Source: Eupeodes corollae (lineage: Eukaryota; Arthropoda; Insecta; Diptera; Syrphidae). Taken from it: a stretch of 64,000 bases of DNA. Below the pieces are notes generated by a model. That model was not told the DNA's origin. It was given only the letters and a program-made list of their open reading frames with translations, and ran no database searches. A program made the position numbers and the translations under genes. The stretch is from the NCBI RefSeq assembly GCF_945859685.1, contig NC_079148.1, forward strand, positions 35,351,946-35,415,945. The letters run 5' to 3'. Below, piece after piece: positions 12,336 through 25,395 of the stretch (position 1 is its first letter; each line of letters begins with the position of its first letter).

Positions 12336-15300
12336 AAAAAACTTGACGTTTATTCTTATGTGGTTCGCATTCAATATCGGCCTTAAAAATTTACCACATT
12401 TTACTATCACATATTGCTTTGGACAGATTATATATATATAGCTTTTCTATTTCAAATCTTGCAACGTAAATAACGTTAATAAAGTCTTAACAGCTTTTAG
12501 AAATGTTTATCTGAATTCCGATTTAATACCAACTTCAAATTTTGTTTGTAAAATTATTATTCCGGTGAAAATTCAAACGAAAAAAAAAACACTTTATTGG
12601 TTTATATTTTTGAACATCATTAAACCTTTAAGCGAGGTCGCGGTTATTTGTAACGGGAGCGGGCGCGAGTATCCGAAAAGACCTATTTGATATATAAGAA
12701 AAATAAAGCACTAATTTTTCAATAATTATTTATGGATTTTTACTCAGATGCAATATCATTGTCTTTAACGTCTAATTTGTCAAAAAAGTACTTGCAATTA
12801 TGAAAAAGCAACAATTATTACATTAATAACAATAACTTAAGTATGAACGAAAATGTAATAAGCGCGGTCCACTTGAAGGTTAAAAAACTGAAGGTTGGTA
12901 CCAAATATACTAAAGATATTTTATAGTTACAGCTGAAGAATGACATATCTTAAGTCGCTTCCATTTACCTCCTCCCACTTTTATACTCAAAACTCAAAAT
13001 ATCCTATTATTTTTCTTTTCATATAAAAACATTCTCCTTCTACTTGTCATCCTTTAGGTGGTATGCTGTCAAAACCTACCCGTTAAGTGCTCGTTAACAA
13101 AATTGAAAACATCTCTCTTTAGATATATTTTTGTGTTTATGGCCATTATCTATATGGACGTCAAAGTCACCCTTTTTATTCATTAATTTAGAAAGTTCAA
13201 CAAACTTTTGAGATGTTAAAAAAAGGTACCAGAGGTATCTATACCACCCAACTTACCACCTACTAACCCTCCGGTGGAAACATCAATCTCTTCCGCTTAA
13301 ATAACCATAAACAAAAATTTCCAAAAAGAACACAAAAAATAACTGTAACCAATGCGATTTGAGTTATTTTACTGTTATCAGTGGAATTAAGCTAAAATTA
13401 CAACACAAAGTCATTTCCTCTTTTGTTTCTTCCTTACGCATAATTCATTTGTTTCATGTTCAAAGAACAATAAAAAAAAAGAAGAAAAAACATAAAACAA
13501 TTCAAAGAAAATAAAAATTAAACAAAAACTTTCTAATCGCTTTTATCCTATAAAGTTTGTTGTTTTTGTATTTTTTGGGACATACCATAGCTATAGGTTA
13601 AATAACGACGACGACGGCCATTGGTCAAATTATCCCATTTTTCCCTTTTTTATATAAATTTTCTCCCTCCTTCCGCTTTTCTCTGTTAACAAGATTTTAT
13701 TTTGTTGTTTTATTATGTTGTGAGTTTGATTTATGCAAAGCAATTTTATTTGAATGAAGCCTAAAATTATACAAATAATTTTTCTTTCTTTTTTTTTGAG
13801 TGTTGATTGTTTTGCCCTCTGCCATAACTAATTGTCTGCTTCCTCTAATTTATCTTTTTCCCATACATAAAGCTTTATAGATCTTATTTTAATGAGTAAT
13901 AAACAAGCGTGTTTTGTCTTCTGATTTAACTAAACAATAAATAATGCCATACAAATTTTATACCTTAAAAACGCAGAGACTCATTGATTGTGTTAAGCAT
14001 TGGAAGCAGAAAATTCGATTTGTTATAAATTTTAAATTTTATTCGGTATTTTTTATCAAATCGGTGTTGTGTTTCTTTTTTGAAAATAAAAAGAAGCTGA
14101 TATCTTTATAATTATGTGTAAACAATTATTTGGAAGGCTATTAATTGATGAGATTGGTGGGAGCTCCAAAAAATCTTGTAAAATTAATCACAGTGTTTCT
14201 TAAATCGAGGAAATCGGTTCTAACTGTTGACATTAAAACATAATTAAAGGAAAACCTACTTTCCCCAATTCTAATTGTTGAGGGTGGTGCAGGTGTGATG
14301 AAGGCGCACTCTTTATGTTCACCCAAGGTTAAGCTCAAGACAACAATAACAAATATCAATCAAATGTCGAAAAAAAGGATTATTCAAGTGAGAATTCCCG
14401 CTGCGTTCTTTCAATCAGCTCAACAAACATCCGTTAAAATCGAAAATTGAATTCTTTTCCAAAAATGAATGAACCAAAAAAAAGGACGTAAAATTTAAAA
14501 AAGAAAAAGTCGGTAAAATCGATTAAATTGGATGGCAACTGCAGGAAACATTTTGATTTGATCTGTTTTTATTTTCTGTATGCAGTAAGAAAATTTAAAA
14601 ATCAATTTTTATTTATGTATGTCAACAAATATTGAGTTGGCATTTTTGAACTTTTCTTGAAGATTCACGAGATGTTGCCAGTCGGATTCAGATAGCTTTC
14701 AAAAACGAGCAAAAATGTTGCATTTGTATTTTTGTAAAATTGACGGCTTCGCTTTTCGAATTGGAAACGCAATGTAGCCAAATGTATCAACTGTGGTTAT
14801 CAAACCGCCCACAAACCCAAAAATACTTTTTCAAGGTATTGTCTTGAATTGGGATATCACCTTATAATTTCTCTATTAGGTCACTTTTTTGAAATATAAC
14901 AATAAAAAATACTCATTTTTAAGGCCTGAAAAAATACTGAGCTATGATTTTACAAAGTAAAAATCATTACCTTCTGATAAAGTTAAAGTAAGTTTAGTAT
15001 GAAACTTAAATTCCGTATATTCTGATTAGCTATGAAATAAGTTATAGGTCTCCTTTTGAGTCTTTCTGAAGAAAAACCTTAAATTTAATTCCTTTATTGT
15101 TTTGAATAAGTGTTTCTCTAGAGTTTATTTTTGGTGCTGATTTCGATTATGAACTTCGGTTATGGCTTTATGTACATACTCCAATTTAAAAATAACCGTT
15201 TATACCGCTTTGCGTTTTTATGTTTAGTAACGTTTTGGCATAAATGCTTAAGCGTTCTTTTAAATTTTTAAATGTTTAGACTAACAATTAATGAGGATTT

Positions 15301-15663
15301 TTTTTCAAATAAGTAAGATACTGACAATTTTCAAACGGAATATTAATGTAACAAATTGTTAATTTGAAAAATTATCACTAATTTTACTAAAAGAAATAAC
15401 GTGTATCGAAAGACTCTTTAGAGATAGAAGTTATATCTTAGTATTTAAAAATGTACCAATATAACTAATTTGTCTTCAAAAATTCAAATATTTCGATATT
15501 TATTGATAAAAAAACAGCTGTAAATCAAGATTAGTATAAATAGTCTAATGCAAGTATGCAAACACTATGTTTGAAACAATTGTAGCAAACTATTAATAAT
15601 TTATTAAATAACAATCAATTAAAAGCTAAAGTCGCAAAAAGAAGAAATTACAATAATTACAAC
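12336..15663. other. Non-coding AT-rich sequence
   Basis: No gene is recognised in about 3.3 kb. It holds T-rich and A-rich tracts (for example 13465-13530), a TATATATA run near 12430 and a GC-richer patch near 12640-12670. No known element motif was found on either strand. Confidence 0.55.
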
Positions 15664-17858
15664 AAAGTTACCTAATTACAAAAAAGTTACCTCAGTTCAA
15701 ATTTGAGAAATATTCAAAACAAAGTTGATGAAACCTTTTATGTTCGATTCCAGACCTCATGTGACTGAGAAGATTATTCCACAGTCTGACAGCATAAACG
15801 AAAAATTGCCTCCGTGATGTCAAACAGGTAAACCTGTGGGAGCGCAACAAGGTAAAACGATTTGAAGAGCAAAAATCAAGCTTATTCAACAAATAATTTG
15901 AAGACTTGTTAAAAATTAGTTTGAAGAGAAGCAAACAACACCGATATTTAAAAAAAAGATTCCAAGTTGCAATTTAAAGTCGACGAGCCTGAGACGAAAC
16001 GTGATCGTATCTTCGGAGGTTGAAAACAAACCGAGCAATGGCATTGAATGCTACCTTTAGCTAACGAACCGAGTTACTATTGGTATGATAAGTGATTTAA
16101 CCAGCTTTAATTTAACTTGAAAAGGCAGAATTGATCTAGTAACAGATAGTCCTCGGAGTGAAGCATACATTTTGGAGATAACAGTATGGAAATGGGTGTT
16201 CCACGTAAGCCTACTGTTGAAAGTTATACCTAGGTTTTTTGCATTTGTGACATATTCGATTTGGCAGGAGTTTAAAAAAGGGGAGGAAAATTTTCAAGGT
16301 GGGGTTTATTTTTACAGCTTTTGTTTTTTTCTGGATTAAGTACAAGTTAATTCCGAGTTGACCAATCGAGTATTGAGCATAAATCAATGTTCATTTTTTC
16401 TATCGCATCTTCAATCATACCGAAAGGAAAGCATATATAAAATTGTACATCATCAGCGTAGATGTGAAACTGGCAGTAAGATAAAACGGATGGCAAATCA
16501 TTAATACACATAGAGAACAGTAAAGGACCAAGGATAGATCCTTGAGGAACACCTATTTTGACAGGAGGAAATGAAGACATTTTACCGTTACACGATACGG
16601 CTTGCATGCGATTAGTCAAGAACGAATAAATAAGATTTTTGGTTGTGTCAGAAAAATTGAAATAAGTCGTCAGTTTATCAGAGAGCTGGCTAGAGTTAAA
16701 GCAATCAAATGCTTTGGAATAGTCTAATGGGTTATCACAGTTGTATAACTAGAGTCTACATCTTGTCTTATATCTTCAGAAACTTTGAAAAGGGCTGAGA
16801 TGCAGCTGTATCCAGATCTAAATCTCGACTGGAAAGGGTTAATATATTATAACTTTGGATCTGCTTACTTAAGATAGTTTCAAAAGCCTTAGATAAAAAA
16901 GGAAGGATAGCTGTTGGTCTGTATTCCATTTTCTTTCCTCGTTTAGGGATGGGTATAACTTTAGATTATTTCCAGGAGGTGGGACAGATGGAGGTCATTG
17001 TGATGGTGTTGAAAATGTGGGTTATGTGAGAAAGTATGAAAGGAAGAAGGATTTTTAAAAAGTCTGGGTGTACTCGTATGTTGTCAAGTCCAGTCGATTT
17101 GGATTTAATAGAAAATATTGCTTTACCTACTTGATATTCATCTACTGGACAAACAGAAAAAGCATCGATTCTATAGTTTTCCGAAACAACAGATTTCCCA
17201 GTTGGGAATTGTCTGGGGGCAGTAGAGAAATTTTGATTCAACTGCTCTAAATCAATGTTGTCATCAGAAATAGAAGAATCTCATCTTAAACCAATACTCT
17301 TAACTTCTTTCCAAAACTATTTGGAGGAACGATTTGAGTTGGACCTGTTGTTATAAAAATTGTATTTAGCTGATTTTATTAATTTAGTTACAAGGTTCCG
17401 AGGTGTTTTGTACTGCCGAAGCATTTCTAGGCAACCAAATCGTTTCCACCGTAGCATTAATGATCTCAAGAGAAAGCCATTGACAACTACCCGACCTAAT
17501 TTGACGAGTTTTGATGGGAACATGTTTATTAAAAAGATAAGTAATTGCAACAGTAAGACATTTTAATTTGATAATCAACGTTTGATGTTGCAAAAATTGA
17601 GTACAAGTCAATAGATGAGCAATCACTAAATAAAGATTCGACATTTATGTTACGAAAATAACGATACTCGAAGTATTGCAGAGATTCGTTTTCAAGATAT
17701 AAATCAAAAGTTGCAAAAACCAAATCATGATATAAAAACACTGGAACCGATAACTGACTAGAACATCTTACAAGACTAACATCGCTTACAAGGAAAACAT
17801 CAAGAAGGGAAGGGACACAGTCAGGCTTAAAATGTGTTTGTTCAATATTATTCAATTA
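15664..17858 (-). mobile_element. Non-LTR retrotransposon (CR1/Jockey-like), 5'-truncated, degenerate
   Basis: Minus-strand LINE. 17855-17529 is the C-terminal part of an apurinic-type endonuclease (PSLLDVFLVSD; LYHDLVFATFDL). 17644-17317 is the linker in overlapping frames (LKSAKYNFYNN). 17241-16966 has SKSTGLDNIRVHPDFLK, the pre-RT motif. Between 16960 and 16620, frames read KKMEYRPTAILPFLSKAFE and LDYSKAFDCF, the latter being motif A. 16619-16347 carries IGVPQGSILGPLLF and an intact YADD at 16460-16449. 15934-15692 is the C-terminus with the LWNNLL motif (15784-15767) common near the end of CR1-like ORFs. Just beyond, 15659-15690 (plus strand) contains two GTTACCT units separated by A-rich sequence, perhaps the short 3' terminal repeat of the element. 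The frame is broken in at least five places. Confidence 0.88.
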
Positions 17859-20536
17859 AATGTATATACAATTTTTCAATTTAAGGTGAAAAATATTTTC
17901 ATTATGCAGTTTTGACTTAATAAAATATATTTTTTAGATTTTTATAGAAAATGTAAAAAGAATCTACAAGTTATCTGCTTAAAACCTTAATTTCCAAGTT
18001 TGAACTCAGTCGTCCCAGTGGTTTGAGTTGTAGGAGTGAGGACAGCAGATGGATGGAAATGACAAACCCATTTATTTCGACTTTTCCACCATCGTTATGT
18101 CATAATCAATTAATATCTCGAGTTCGAATTTTCTAACGAATGCCAAACTTGCCATATAGTTCCTATAATTCGCAAGTTAAAAACTTAGTCTCAAAAGTGC
18201 TAATGTAAGGTTTTCTCAGATCATACAAATTTGTATCTTTAAAACCTGTCATGATAGATTGGTTTCCGGGTTAAGTATAACTTGATTTCCAGCTAAATAA
18301 TCTTCTCGACGAGTATTATCAATTATAAACAAAATAATGAGTTCACTCAATGAGTTCCGGAGCAGTAAGAAACTAACCATCTAGTCGTTTCTTTTTTTTT
18401 AAATATAAAATATTTTCACATCAACGGCTGTTCGTTGCTTGAAATCTTGACAAAAAGTTGGTATCATACCTTACACTCAAACAAATAATTTCCAAAATGA
18501 ACGCAGTCTTACTCCAAAAGTGCGTTTTTCAAAAGTTCATGGTGTCAAGCTCAATGCACTAACATTAAAATTCCATTGATCTCATGAGTTCAAAGTTTAG
18601 CGTACGATTAAATGAGGAGAGTTTTACACAAAGATCTACGATTATTTCGCTTACAAGATAGAATTGACACAGTAGTTAAAGGCATAGGACCATCCTCTTT
18701 ATTATCGCGCATCAATGTAGTCCTTTAGTGTAGCTTGAACTAGCCAACTATTTGGGCGAAAAGTTATTTTTATCTAACCAATCACATTTTCTTTCAAAGT
18801 TGCTATGCCACAATCTCAAATCGTGTTTTCAGTTCTTGAAAAAAGAAGTTTCAAGAAGTTTTCAATCACTCAGTATCATGTGCTGGAAAAGTTTCCTGCC
18901 TTTATTTGGTAACGTAAATTTTCCTGAATTTTAAGCTATGTTCATAAATTGAGGATTCAATTTGTGTGAAAAAGAAAAACGTCCAAAACAAATTCCAAGT
19001 GAAAGTACAAATTTACCAATTACTTATGAAACAATAAAATTATTTTTAATTGCTAGAGGCTTGTTTTTCCCTTTAATCCCTTGCTTAAGTAAACCTAATC
19101 GTTTGTATCTTTTTTTTAAAACTTTGAATCTCATTATCCAAATTGTCTGCATCTAACATTCTACAAGGAACAAATCATGCTAACAAAAAAACAGACTTTT
19201 AAAAAACAACAAAACCCTTGGAAAATTGCTTAACCCATTATCATATTATGAATAACGGTTTTCAACATCAACTAAGTTATATGTTTATGTTTGATCATAA
19301 GAGTATGTACCTTATACCTATAACTCCTATAACTCTGTGTTTTGTTTTCTATTAAATTTGTTCAGGATTTTTAAACTTCTTTGTATAAGCTAAATGAAAA
19401 ATCCCGTAAAATAGGCTTATGCATATACCATATAAACTTAAAACCATAATACGTCCTGTTTCATAAAGGTATATTACTTACCTTATGTTTAAAAATATAT
19501 GTACTGTATACAGATACTAGGGGTGGTTTTTGATGTGTGGTATCTGTATACTTACCTACCTATCTGTATTGCTTTATTTACCAGACATACATGTGGCTGA
19601 TGTGGCTCTCTTGTGTCATGAAATTTACGCTGCCGCTGAAGTTGATCTTTCTGCCATGTTTGCCTCAAGGGATTTAAACAAAATTCTTCTGATTTTTTTG
19701 TTCTTCCAAACATACGAAGTATAGATATAGAATAAACCGTTGTGATGTCTAAGGTCTGAACAACAAATAACGCCTGCCATCATCATCATCATCATCATCA
19801 TCCAGAGAGATGCAAGTTGTGCTAGGGGCAGACTTACCAAACGATTCAAGACTTAGCCACAAAAATGTTTTGTTTTTGTTTGAAAGGAAATAAAAATATC
19901 AAAAATAAAACTGCGAACATGGAAAACCCTTTAAAACGCATTTTCTTTTGCAGGTTCGCTACGTTTTTGTCAAACTTTTTCGTGTGGGACGTATTAAATT
20001 TTCTTTCAAAAAGAAAACAAAAAGATTTTTTCTTTCAGAAATGTAGAATTTATATTGTTTAAAGTCTTGAATCTGCTTTTCAGAGATTTAGGGTTCGAAA
20101 AGTCTACACAATTTATTCATATTTTATTTATACATATGTACCTCTGGGATTAAGGAAAAATGATTTGAAGGCCCTTTCCATCAACAATTAGATAAATGAT
20201 TTGATTTCGTTAAAAAAAAATTGAGATTTAAACCACGCTCAACCTTGACCATTCGGGCCTGCACACTTTTTAAAGACGGAAGTCCACTAAAATAGTATTC
20301 AAAACATTTAACGAAGTGAAGAGGAAAACCACAGAAATCAGAAAACAAAAATACAAGAACAGCTCCATTTGTCAAAAAAGTCTTAAGTGAAATGTTATTT
20401 TTAATAAAAATGAGCAAATAGGTGGATGTTCTCAACTCTGAGTATGCATTTGCTTATGAGCCTTAGCCGGAAAAAATGACTGCAAGAAAAAAGTTAATCT
20501 AGCATCAAAATTAAAGGCAATTAAAAAAAATAAAAA
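17859..20536. other. Non-coding AT-rich sequence
   Basis: No gene is recognised. Short open frames occur (for example 18962-19156 and 19865-20062), but they have no motif, coding-like composition or neighbours. A CAT microsatellite lies at 19777-19802. Confidence 0.5.
19777..19802. repeat. (CAT)n microsatellite
   Basis: About eight perfect CAT/ATC units. The methionine run in the minus-strand open frame over it is a by-product of this repeat. Confidence 0.9.
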
Positions 20537-21478
20537 GAGGCTGGGATGCGACCCACACTGATAACTTCCCATCCCGTCTGTCTATTTGTCTTGATCAAAA
20601 GTTTGTCCATATTTTTTGTTTTCATTTTTTGTAGATTTCATTTTTCATTAAAAAAACGGACTGCTGGATTTTTATATAAAAATTACTGAATATCGAAAAC
20701 AATATTTTCTGTGAAATAAAATAAGTTTGAAGCCAATATTTTTAATTTTTGAAAAGCTATTTGAGTCGAAAGTAAATTTTTACCAAGTTTTAGTATTGTT
20801 TTTTTTTAGAGTTTTATTTTTTGTAAGAAAACTTTCAATTCGATTATTCTCAAAATTTGTCCTAATGTTGAAAACAATATTTCTTATAAGTAAAAATAAG
20901 TAAGAAGCTTTTATCTCAAATGTAAGAAAAGATATTTGATTCGAAAATCAATTTTTACCAACTTTTGTTACATTTTTTTAGGTTTTTAATTTTTTGTAAA
21001 AAACTGTAAATTCGTTTTTTTCAAAATTTTACTGAATTTTACCAATAATATTTTTTGAAAGATAAAAGTAATTTAAAGCCAATGTCTCAAAGTTTTGAAA
21101 AGATATTTTAGTCGAAAATTAATTTTTACCAACTTTTATTAATTTTTACTTTTTATAAAAAAACTGTCAATTCGATTGTTCTCAAAATTTTATTTGATGT
21201 CAAAAACCTTATTCTTCGTTGTACAAAATTGTTTTGGAGATGAAATCATATTTTTTAGTCGAAAATTTTGGAGGTGACAATTTTTTTTTTTTTTCAGTTT
21301 CTTTCATTTATAAAAAAAAACGGTTAAATAGATTCAAAATTAAAAAATATACTTCTTTGATATCACGTTACAATATATTATTAAAAATTTAAATCAAGCC
21401 TCTAGCATTTTTGGATCGAAAGATATTTAGGGTTAACCAAAATTTTCACCTTTTTTTCAAACTGCTATGGTAAAAAAA
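20537..21478 (+). repeat. Repeat family R, copy B (3'-truncated)
   Basis: Begins GAGGCTGGGATGCGACCC, with the 5' terminal block intact (TAACTTCCCAT followed by CCGTCTG). Three ~175-bp subrepeats follow, anchored at about 20695, 20870 and 21035, then the unique 3' block beginning at the GTCAAAAAC motif near 21200. It stops after CAAACTGCTATGG at about 21470, so the last ~230 bp seen in copy D, including the ACGT-rich stretch and terminal palindrome, are missing. Confidence 0.88.
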
Positions 21479-22058
21479 AGATAAAAGTACCTAAGGAATA
21501 TCAGAATCTTTAAGATGTTCAAATATCAAAACAAATATAATGTGTTATAGAATTTAAAAAAATTATTGCAAACAGTGTCGGATATTTTAATCAACCGGAT
21601 AATGTTTAATCACATTCGGACCATATCGAATAACCGGGCTCGAACTTTAAATCCGTTGGACTTTTTAATGTCTCCCAAATCTAACTTGATAAAGTTGTAA
21701 GATTTAAGATGAAAAATCATTCCCTTCTACTTTTACGTCTCAAGAAAGTCAATTTTTATCTTCTCATCGATTTAAAAATTAAAATTTTTGTCTGTATTTT
21801 GTATTTAAAAAATATAAATTCTTCTTTGAGACACACATTATTATCCATTTTGCGGTTTTAGAGGTAAACGATTAAAACACACAAATAAATTCCTTTTTTT
21901 AAAAAATTAACAATACTATATATAAATAACACAATAAAAATCGAACTACATTTATAGGTCCCCAATTCTCCAAAGGTTTAGTTAAGTATCCGGATAACCT
22001 CCAATATCCGGATAGTTCAAATCCTACTTGTTTCTTTTATATGATGTATTCTAAATAA
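21479..22058. other. Non-coding sequence
   Basis: No gene is recognised. Several CCGGATA / TATCCGGA-type words occur (21593, 21990, 22008), but no ordered repeat could be defined. Confidence 0.45.
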
Positions 22059-23437
22059 CACTGGTCAACAAAATGTTAACTATTTTTTGCCACACGGACT
22101 TTTTTGATATTTTTTGCTGATCATAAGAAAATATAAATAGAAAAAAAAATTGTTGGCCAAAGATTTTATATTATTGAGTAATTTAAAATATTGCGAAATA
22201 ACACAGAACTTGTTAAACAAAACTGTATTTTTTTATAAATGACTCAATAAATCTTAGATTTGCTTCCATTTTTCGCTTCTGGTTGGTCCCTTTTAATTGC
22301 CCAGCAGTAATCCGCTAACATATTTGGGTTCCATTTGCCTTAGTACCGCTTTTCCATATTCAAAATGTGTTGATGGAACCTCTCACCGTGCTCGTCGCTG
22401 AGAAGCACTAAATTGTCAGGAAAAAAATCCAGATGGGAGTCTAAAAAGTGGATCTTAAGTGACATGTTGCAACCCAAAGCTTTATATGTCATTAACAGCT
22501 CGCTAACCAACTCCCTGTACCTGTCACTCTTGTGGTTACTTAACAAATTCGCAACAACATTTTTAAAAGCCTTCTATGGGGATTTTTCTAAGTCGCTTAG
22601 ATTTTAGACGAGATCCTAATAGTTCTGATTGTTTTTTGGACAAATTTAGATTCCGAACTAAATAACTTAAGTCTCCTTGAGTTATGAATTGTGGCACGTT
22701 TGCGATTCCTTTAAACTGAAAGTCATCGTCCTCGTCAACACATTTACCTGAAGTGGACGGGTGTGAATGGTCATTCTCAACAGGGGTAGTTGCAACTAGT
22801 AATAGTTCTGGCAATTTCTTACAAATAGAGATTGGTCTTATATCCGAAGATAAGTTAGGGTAAAAAATGTCTTTCTTGTATTTTATACCGTTTATGTCAG
22901 TAAGACAAAAATAGCAATCCGAAACGTGATCTAGGTGTTCAGCCTATATCATGGGTACTGCAAACGGTATAGGTCATGCGCCTTTCTTCCAGTCGAGTCG
23001 GTTGAATTTTTCACACACGTTATGCAACAGACACAAGGAGCCCAGGATTTGACTTGATGGGCGACAGAAAAACCAAAACATTGGTGATAACACTCCAACA
23101 CAAGATTCGTAAAGTTTCGTCTTTGTTTTTTAAATGTCAGTTCTCCGCAAACTTAACATAAATAGATACGATCATTGTTACACTTATTCGAAATGTTCAC
23201 AGGGTTAATAACAAAAAAGTGCTTAAACAAAAAGGTGTTAAAATGCAACCACAAATATGTTTAAAACGGTTTACTTGGAAGCGCTTCTGTTAATTTGCTG
23301 CGTAGTACAAGTTTTGAGTTACACCGTATCACAACAAAACTGAGGCTAATTGACAATTGTGATTTAATAATGAGACTGGATTGACAAAACAAAATTAGCT
23401 ATCAAAGTTCGTGTGACAAAACCAGTGTTGACCAGTG
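22059..23437 (-). mobile_element. Candidate DNA transposon with inverted ends, carrying an uncharacterised ORF
   Basis: The left end reads CACTGGTCAACA (22059-22070). The right end, on the opposite strand, reads the same 12 bases (23437-23426). Inside each is a second matching block, TTTTGCCACACGGACTTT on the left (about 22086-22103) and TTTTGTCACACGAACTTT on the right (about 23421-23404). Both ends are flanked by TAA (22056-22058 and 23438-23440), which could be a target-site duplication. Between them lies the wreck of a minus-strand protein gene (separate entry). Inverted termini, flanking duplication and an internal multicopy ORF are the layout of a cut-and-paste transposon. No DDE-type catalytic motif could be assigned, and the central part of the ORF is missing, so this copy is dead. 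Confidence 0.5.
22245..23200 (-). pseudogene. Broken copy of an uncharacterised arthropod multicopy protein
   Basis: On minus, from 23200 down, three Cys-rich pieces appear in shifting frames: CNNDRIYLC then VCGELTFKKQRRNFTNLV; SWAPCVCCITC; and DHVSDCYFCLTDINGIKYKK followed by YPNLSSDIRPI (about 22930-22830). The paired cysteines suggest an N-terminal zinc-binding region. The reading continues in frame through the acidic stretch VDEDDDFQFKG and LVRNLNLSKKQSELLGSRL (about 22665-22610). A jump follows to 22546-22340, with MSLKIHFLDSHLDFFPDNL and DEHGERFHQ, then an in-frame stop and GKWNPNMLADYCWAIKRDQ (to about 22260). I recognise this as a protein family present in many near-identical copies in arthropod genomes, normally far longer between the two halves. 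Its function is unknown to me. Stops, frameshifts and a large internal deletion make this copy non-functional. Confidence 0.7.
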
Positions 23438-23489
23438 TAATTTGAGCATCCAGATATGCATAAAGCATATTTTCTAATTTTACTTGCTT

Positions 23490-23587
23490 AGCTTCATCTC
23501 CATTCCTGATAACATTATTCGCACACAGGAATGTTTTAGAGTTGTAAGTCACTAGGCCCTAGTTCTTAACGGACTGTTGCGCCACCC
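23490..23587 (-). repeat. SINE-like repeat head, copy 2
   Basis: About 100 bp matching the start of the repeat at 32938-33120 on minus: GGGTGGCGCAACAGTCCG, then CTAGGGCCTAGTGACTTAC, then CTGTGTGCG. TGGCGCAACAG resembles a polymerase III A box. Similarity stops at about 23490, so this is the 5' part only. It lies 50 bp outside the inverted end of the element at 22059-23437. Confidence 0.55.
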
Positions 23588-23592
23588 ATTTT

Positions 23593-25390
23593 TTTTTTAA
23601 CTTCATCAAATTGGTTGAAAATAAGAAGTACCTTGACTTGAAGCATTTTTGTCCTAAACTCTTAATCAATTTAAAAATGTAACTATAATGTAGCTTTAGG
23701 TCTAAAATTGCAGTGGTAAAGATGTCCTAATTAATTTCAACTGGCTTGACCTCTAACTACAAGCTTTGATTACTTATGTTTTCATTTGATAGTTCATATT
23801 AAATAAATACCACATACATAGTTCTCTAACTTTACCTGCAAGGACAAAAGCCCTCATACAAATGTAGGTAAATGTGCAAAAGGATACAAGACTAAACTCA
23901 TGCAACTGTGTCAATGTTATAAATCCCTTAAAGCATTATACGCAATTTAGTTATTCTAGACTAATGACTGTGATGTTATATCTAGATTGAATCCTTTTTT
24001 ATTTTTGTATCGCAAGTCCTATGAAAAATTTTATACGTCAAATGAGCTTAATGAGGTATAAAATACGTTGCTTTCATAAAATTCAAAAGAAAAACATTAT
24101 AATTTCTTGTTTCAAATAAAATAAAAATAAACCCTACAATTTTTTTTATTCAAACCAATTTCAGTGTAAAAATGGTTTACATCGTTCCTCGTCGTCGTCC
24201 TCATCATCAACGTGATCGTCAGTCCTTGTTTAATCGGAATTCGATTCATCATTCAGATGACTAAAGCGTTTGCGTTTGGGATCTTTTTATATACGATGAT
24301 TGACATAATCGTGTTGACATGAAAAGTAGGCTATACCAGCTGACTTTGCTTGTTATATTATGCAGATGAAGATTATATTATAAAGATTTTAATAGACGTC
24401 GCGCGTTAATGACGCATGTTCCTATCTTCATTCATCGTCAGTCAGTCATACAGTCAGTCGTTTGTTCTCGTCATTTTATAATGTTATATGGTAAATGACA
24501 TGTTATGTTATATTATATTATAGATAATTAAATTGTTGGTAAAGGTATCTTTTATTGTATATCTTGTCTAAAAGGCATTACATTCCTACCTGGTAAATGA
24601 ATAGGGTAAAGATGGATGAAATAAGATGATACGACAGCGAATACCTTTGATGTTATTTGTTAAAGGAATTCTCTAATCATTATAAATATGCATATGAACA
24701 TGATGTTTGGTTTTGACTTTTGTATATCAGTCACACAGTCATCTTGTGATGGATTACTTTGCTATGAGATCGAAATAAAGTTCTATTAATAAACGTGGAA
24801 GAATTTTATCTCAAACAAAGCTACGTCATAACCTGAGATGCCTTTGATTATTTAGTTGAACAAAGGTAATAGTGATGACCTTTGAGGTATCGTACCTGCA
24901 TTTCCGTAGTTCAGGTGCTTTATATTTTCATTGATATTACATTAGAAAGGGTGTTTTGAGTACGGTTACTAAATGGAAAGCAGTTTTAAATGCAAAATTA
25001 AGAAAAAAATACTAATTTTTCGTTTTTTTTGGATGATGATAAATAAAGGTCACTGTTGGTTCTACAGAATTAAGGACATATCTTTTCAAACATCTACATT
25101 AGGAAGTCTCTTACTATAAGTGTAGCAATTTATAAACTACCAAGCTTGTCAGGGAGTCTTTCATAAGGTATACCATATCGTGTATGTTAAGCCAACAGAA
25201 GAAAAAAAAGCTGCAAATGTTCTGCATCGCTCCAGGAAATTAAAAAGGGATTTTCTTCCTTAAAAAGAAGAGACATACAACATTGTTGTATCCATTTTCC
25301 TTCTATGACTTATTTTAAGGTGAAAAGTGTATACTCTTAAACGAACTTTTAAAATGAAAATACTATTGCTCAGACTTTTTTAATTCTATG
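23593..25390. other. Non-coding sequence
   Basis: No gene is recognised. A less A/T-rich patch at about 24180-24480 has CGTCGTCGTCC, a CAGTCAGTC microsatellite stretch (24430-24460) and ACGTCGCGCGTTAATGACGC near 24395-24415. It could be regulatory, but nothing proves it. Confidence 0.5.
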
Positions 25391-25395
25391 ATCAA

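Noticed and set aside
9929..16575. The same ~17-bp word, TTTTGACAGGAGGAAAT, at 9926 and 16557
   Set aside because: One lies at the 3' end of a Jockey-type element, the other inside the RT coding region of another element; no further similarity was seen, so it is probably chance.
19625..19849. Minus-strand frame with a methionine run
   Set aside because: The run is the (CAT)n microsatellite read on the other strand.
23364..23552. 62-codon minus frame spanning the right end of the 22-23 kb element
   Set aside because: It crosses the inverted terminus and the SINE-like repeat, so it cannot be one real gene.
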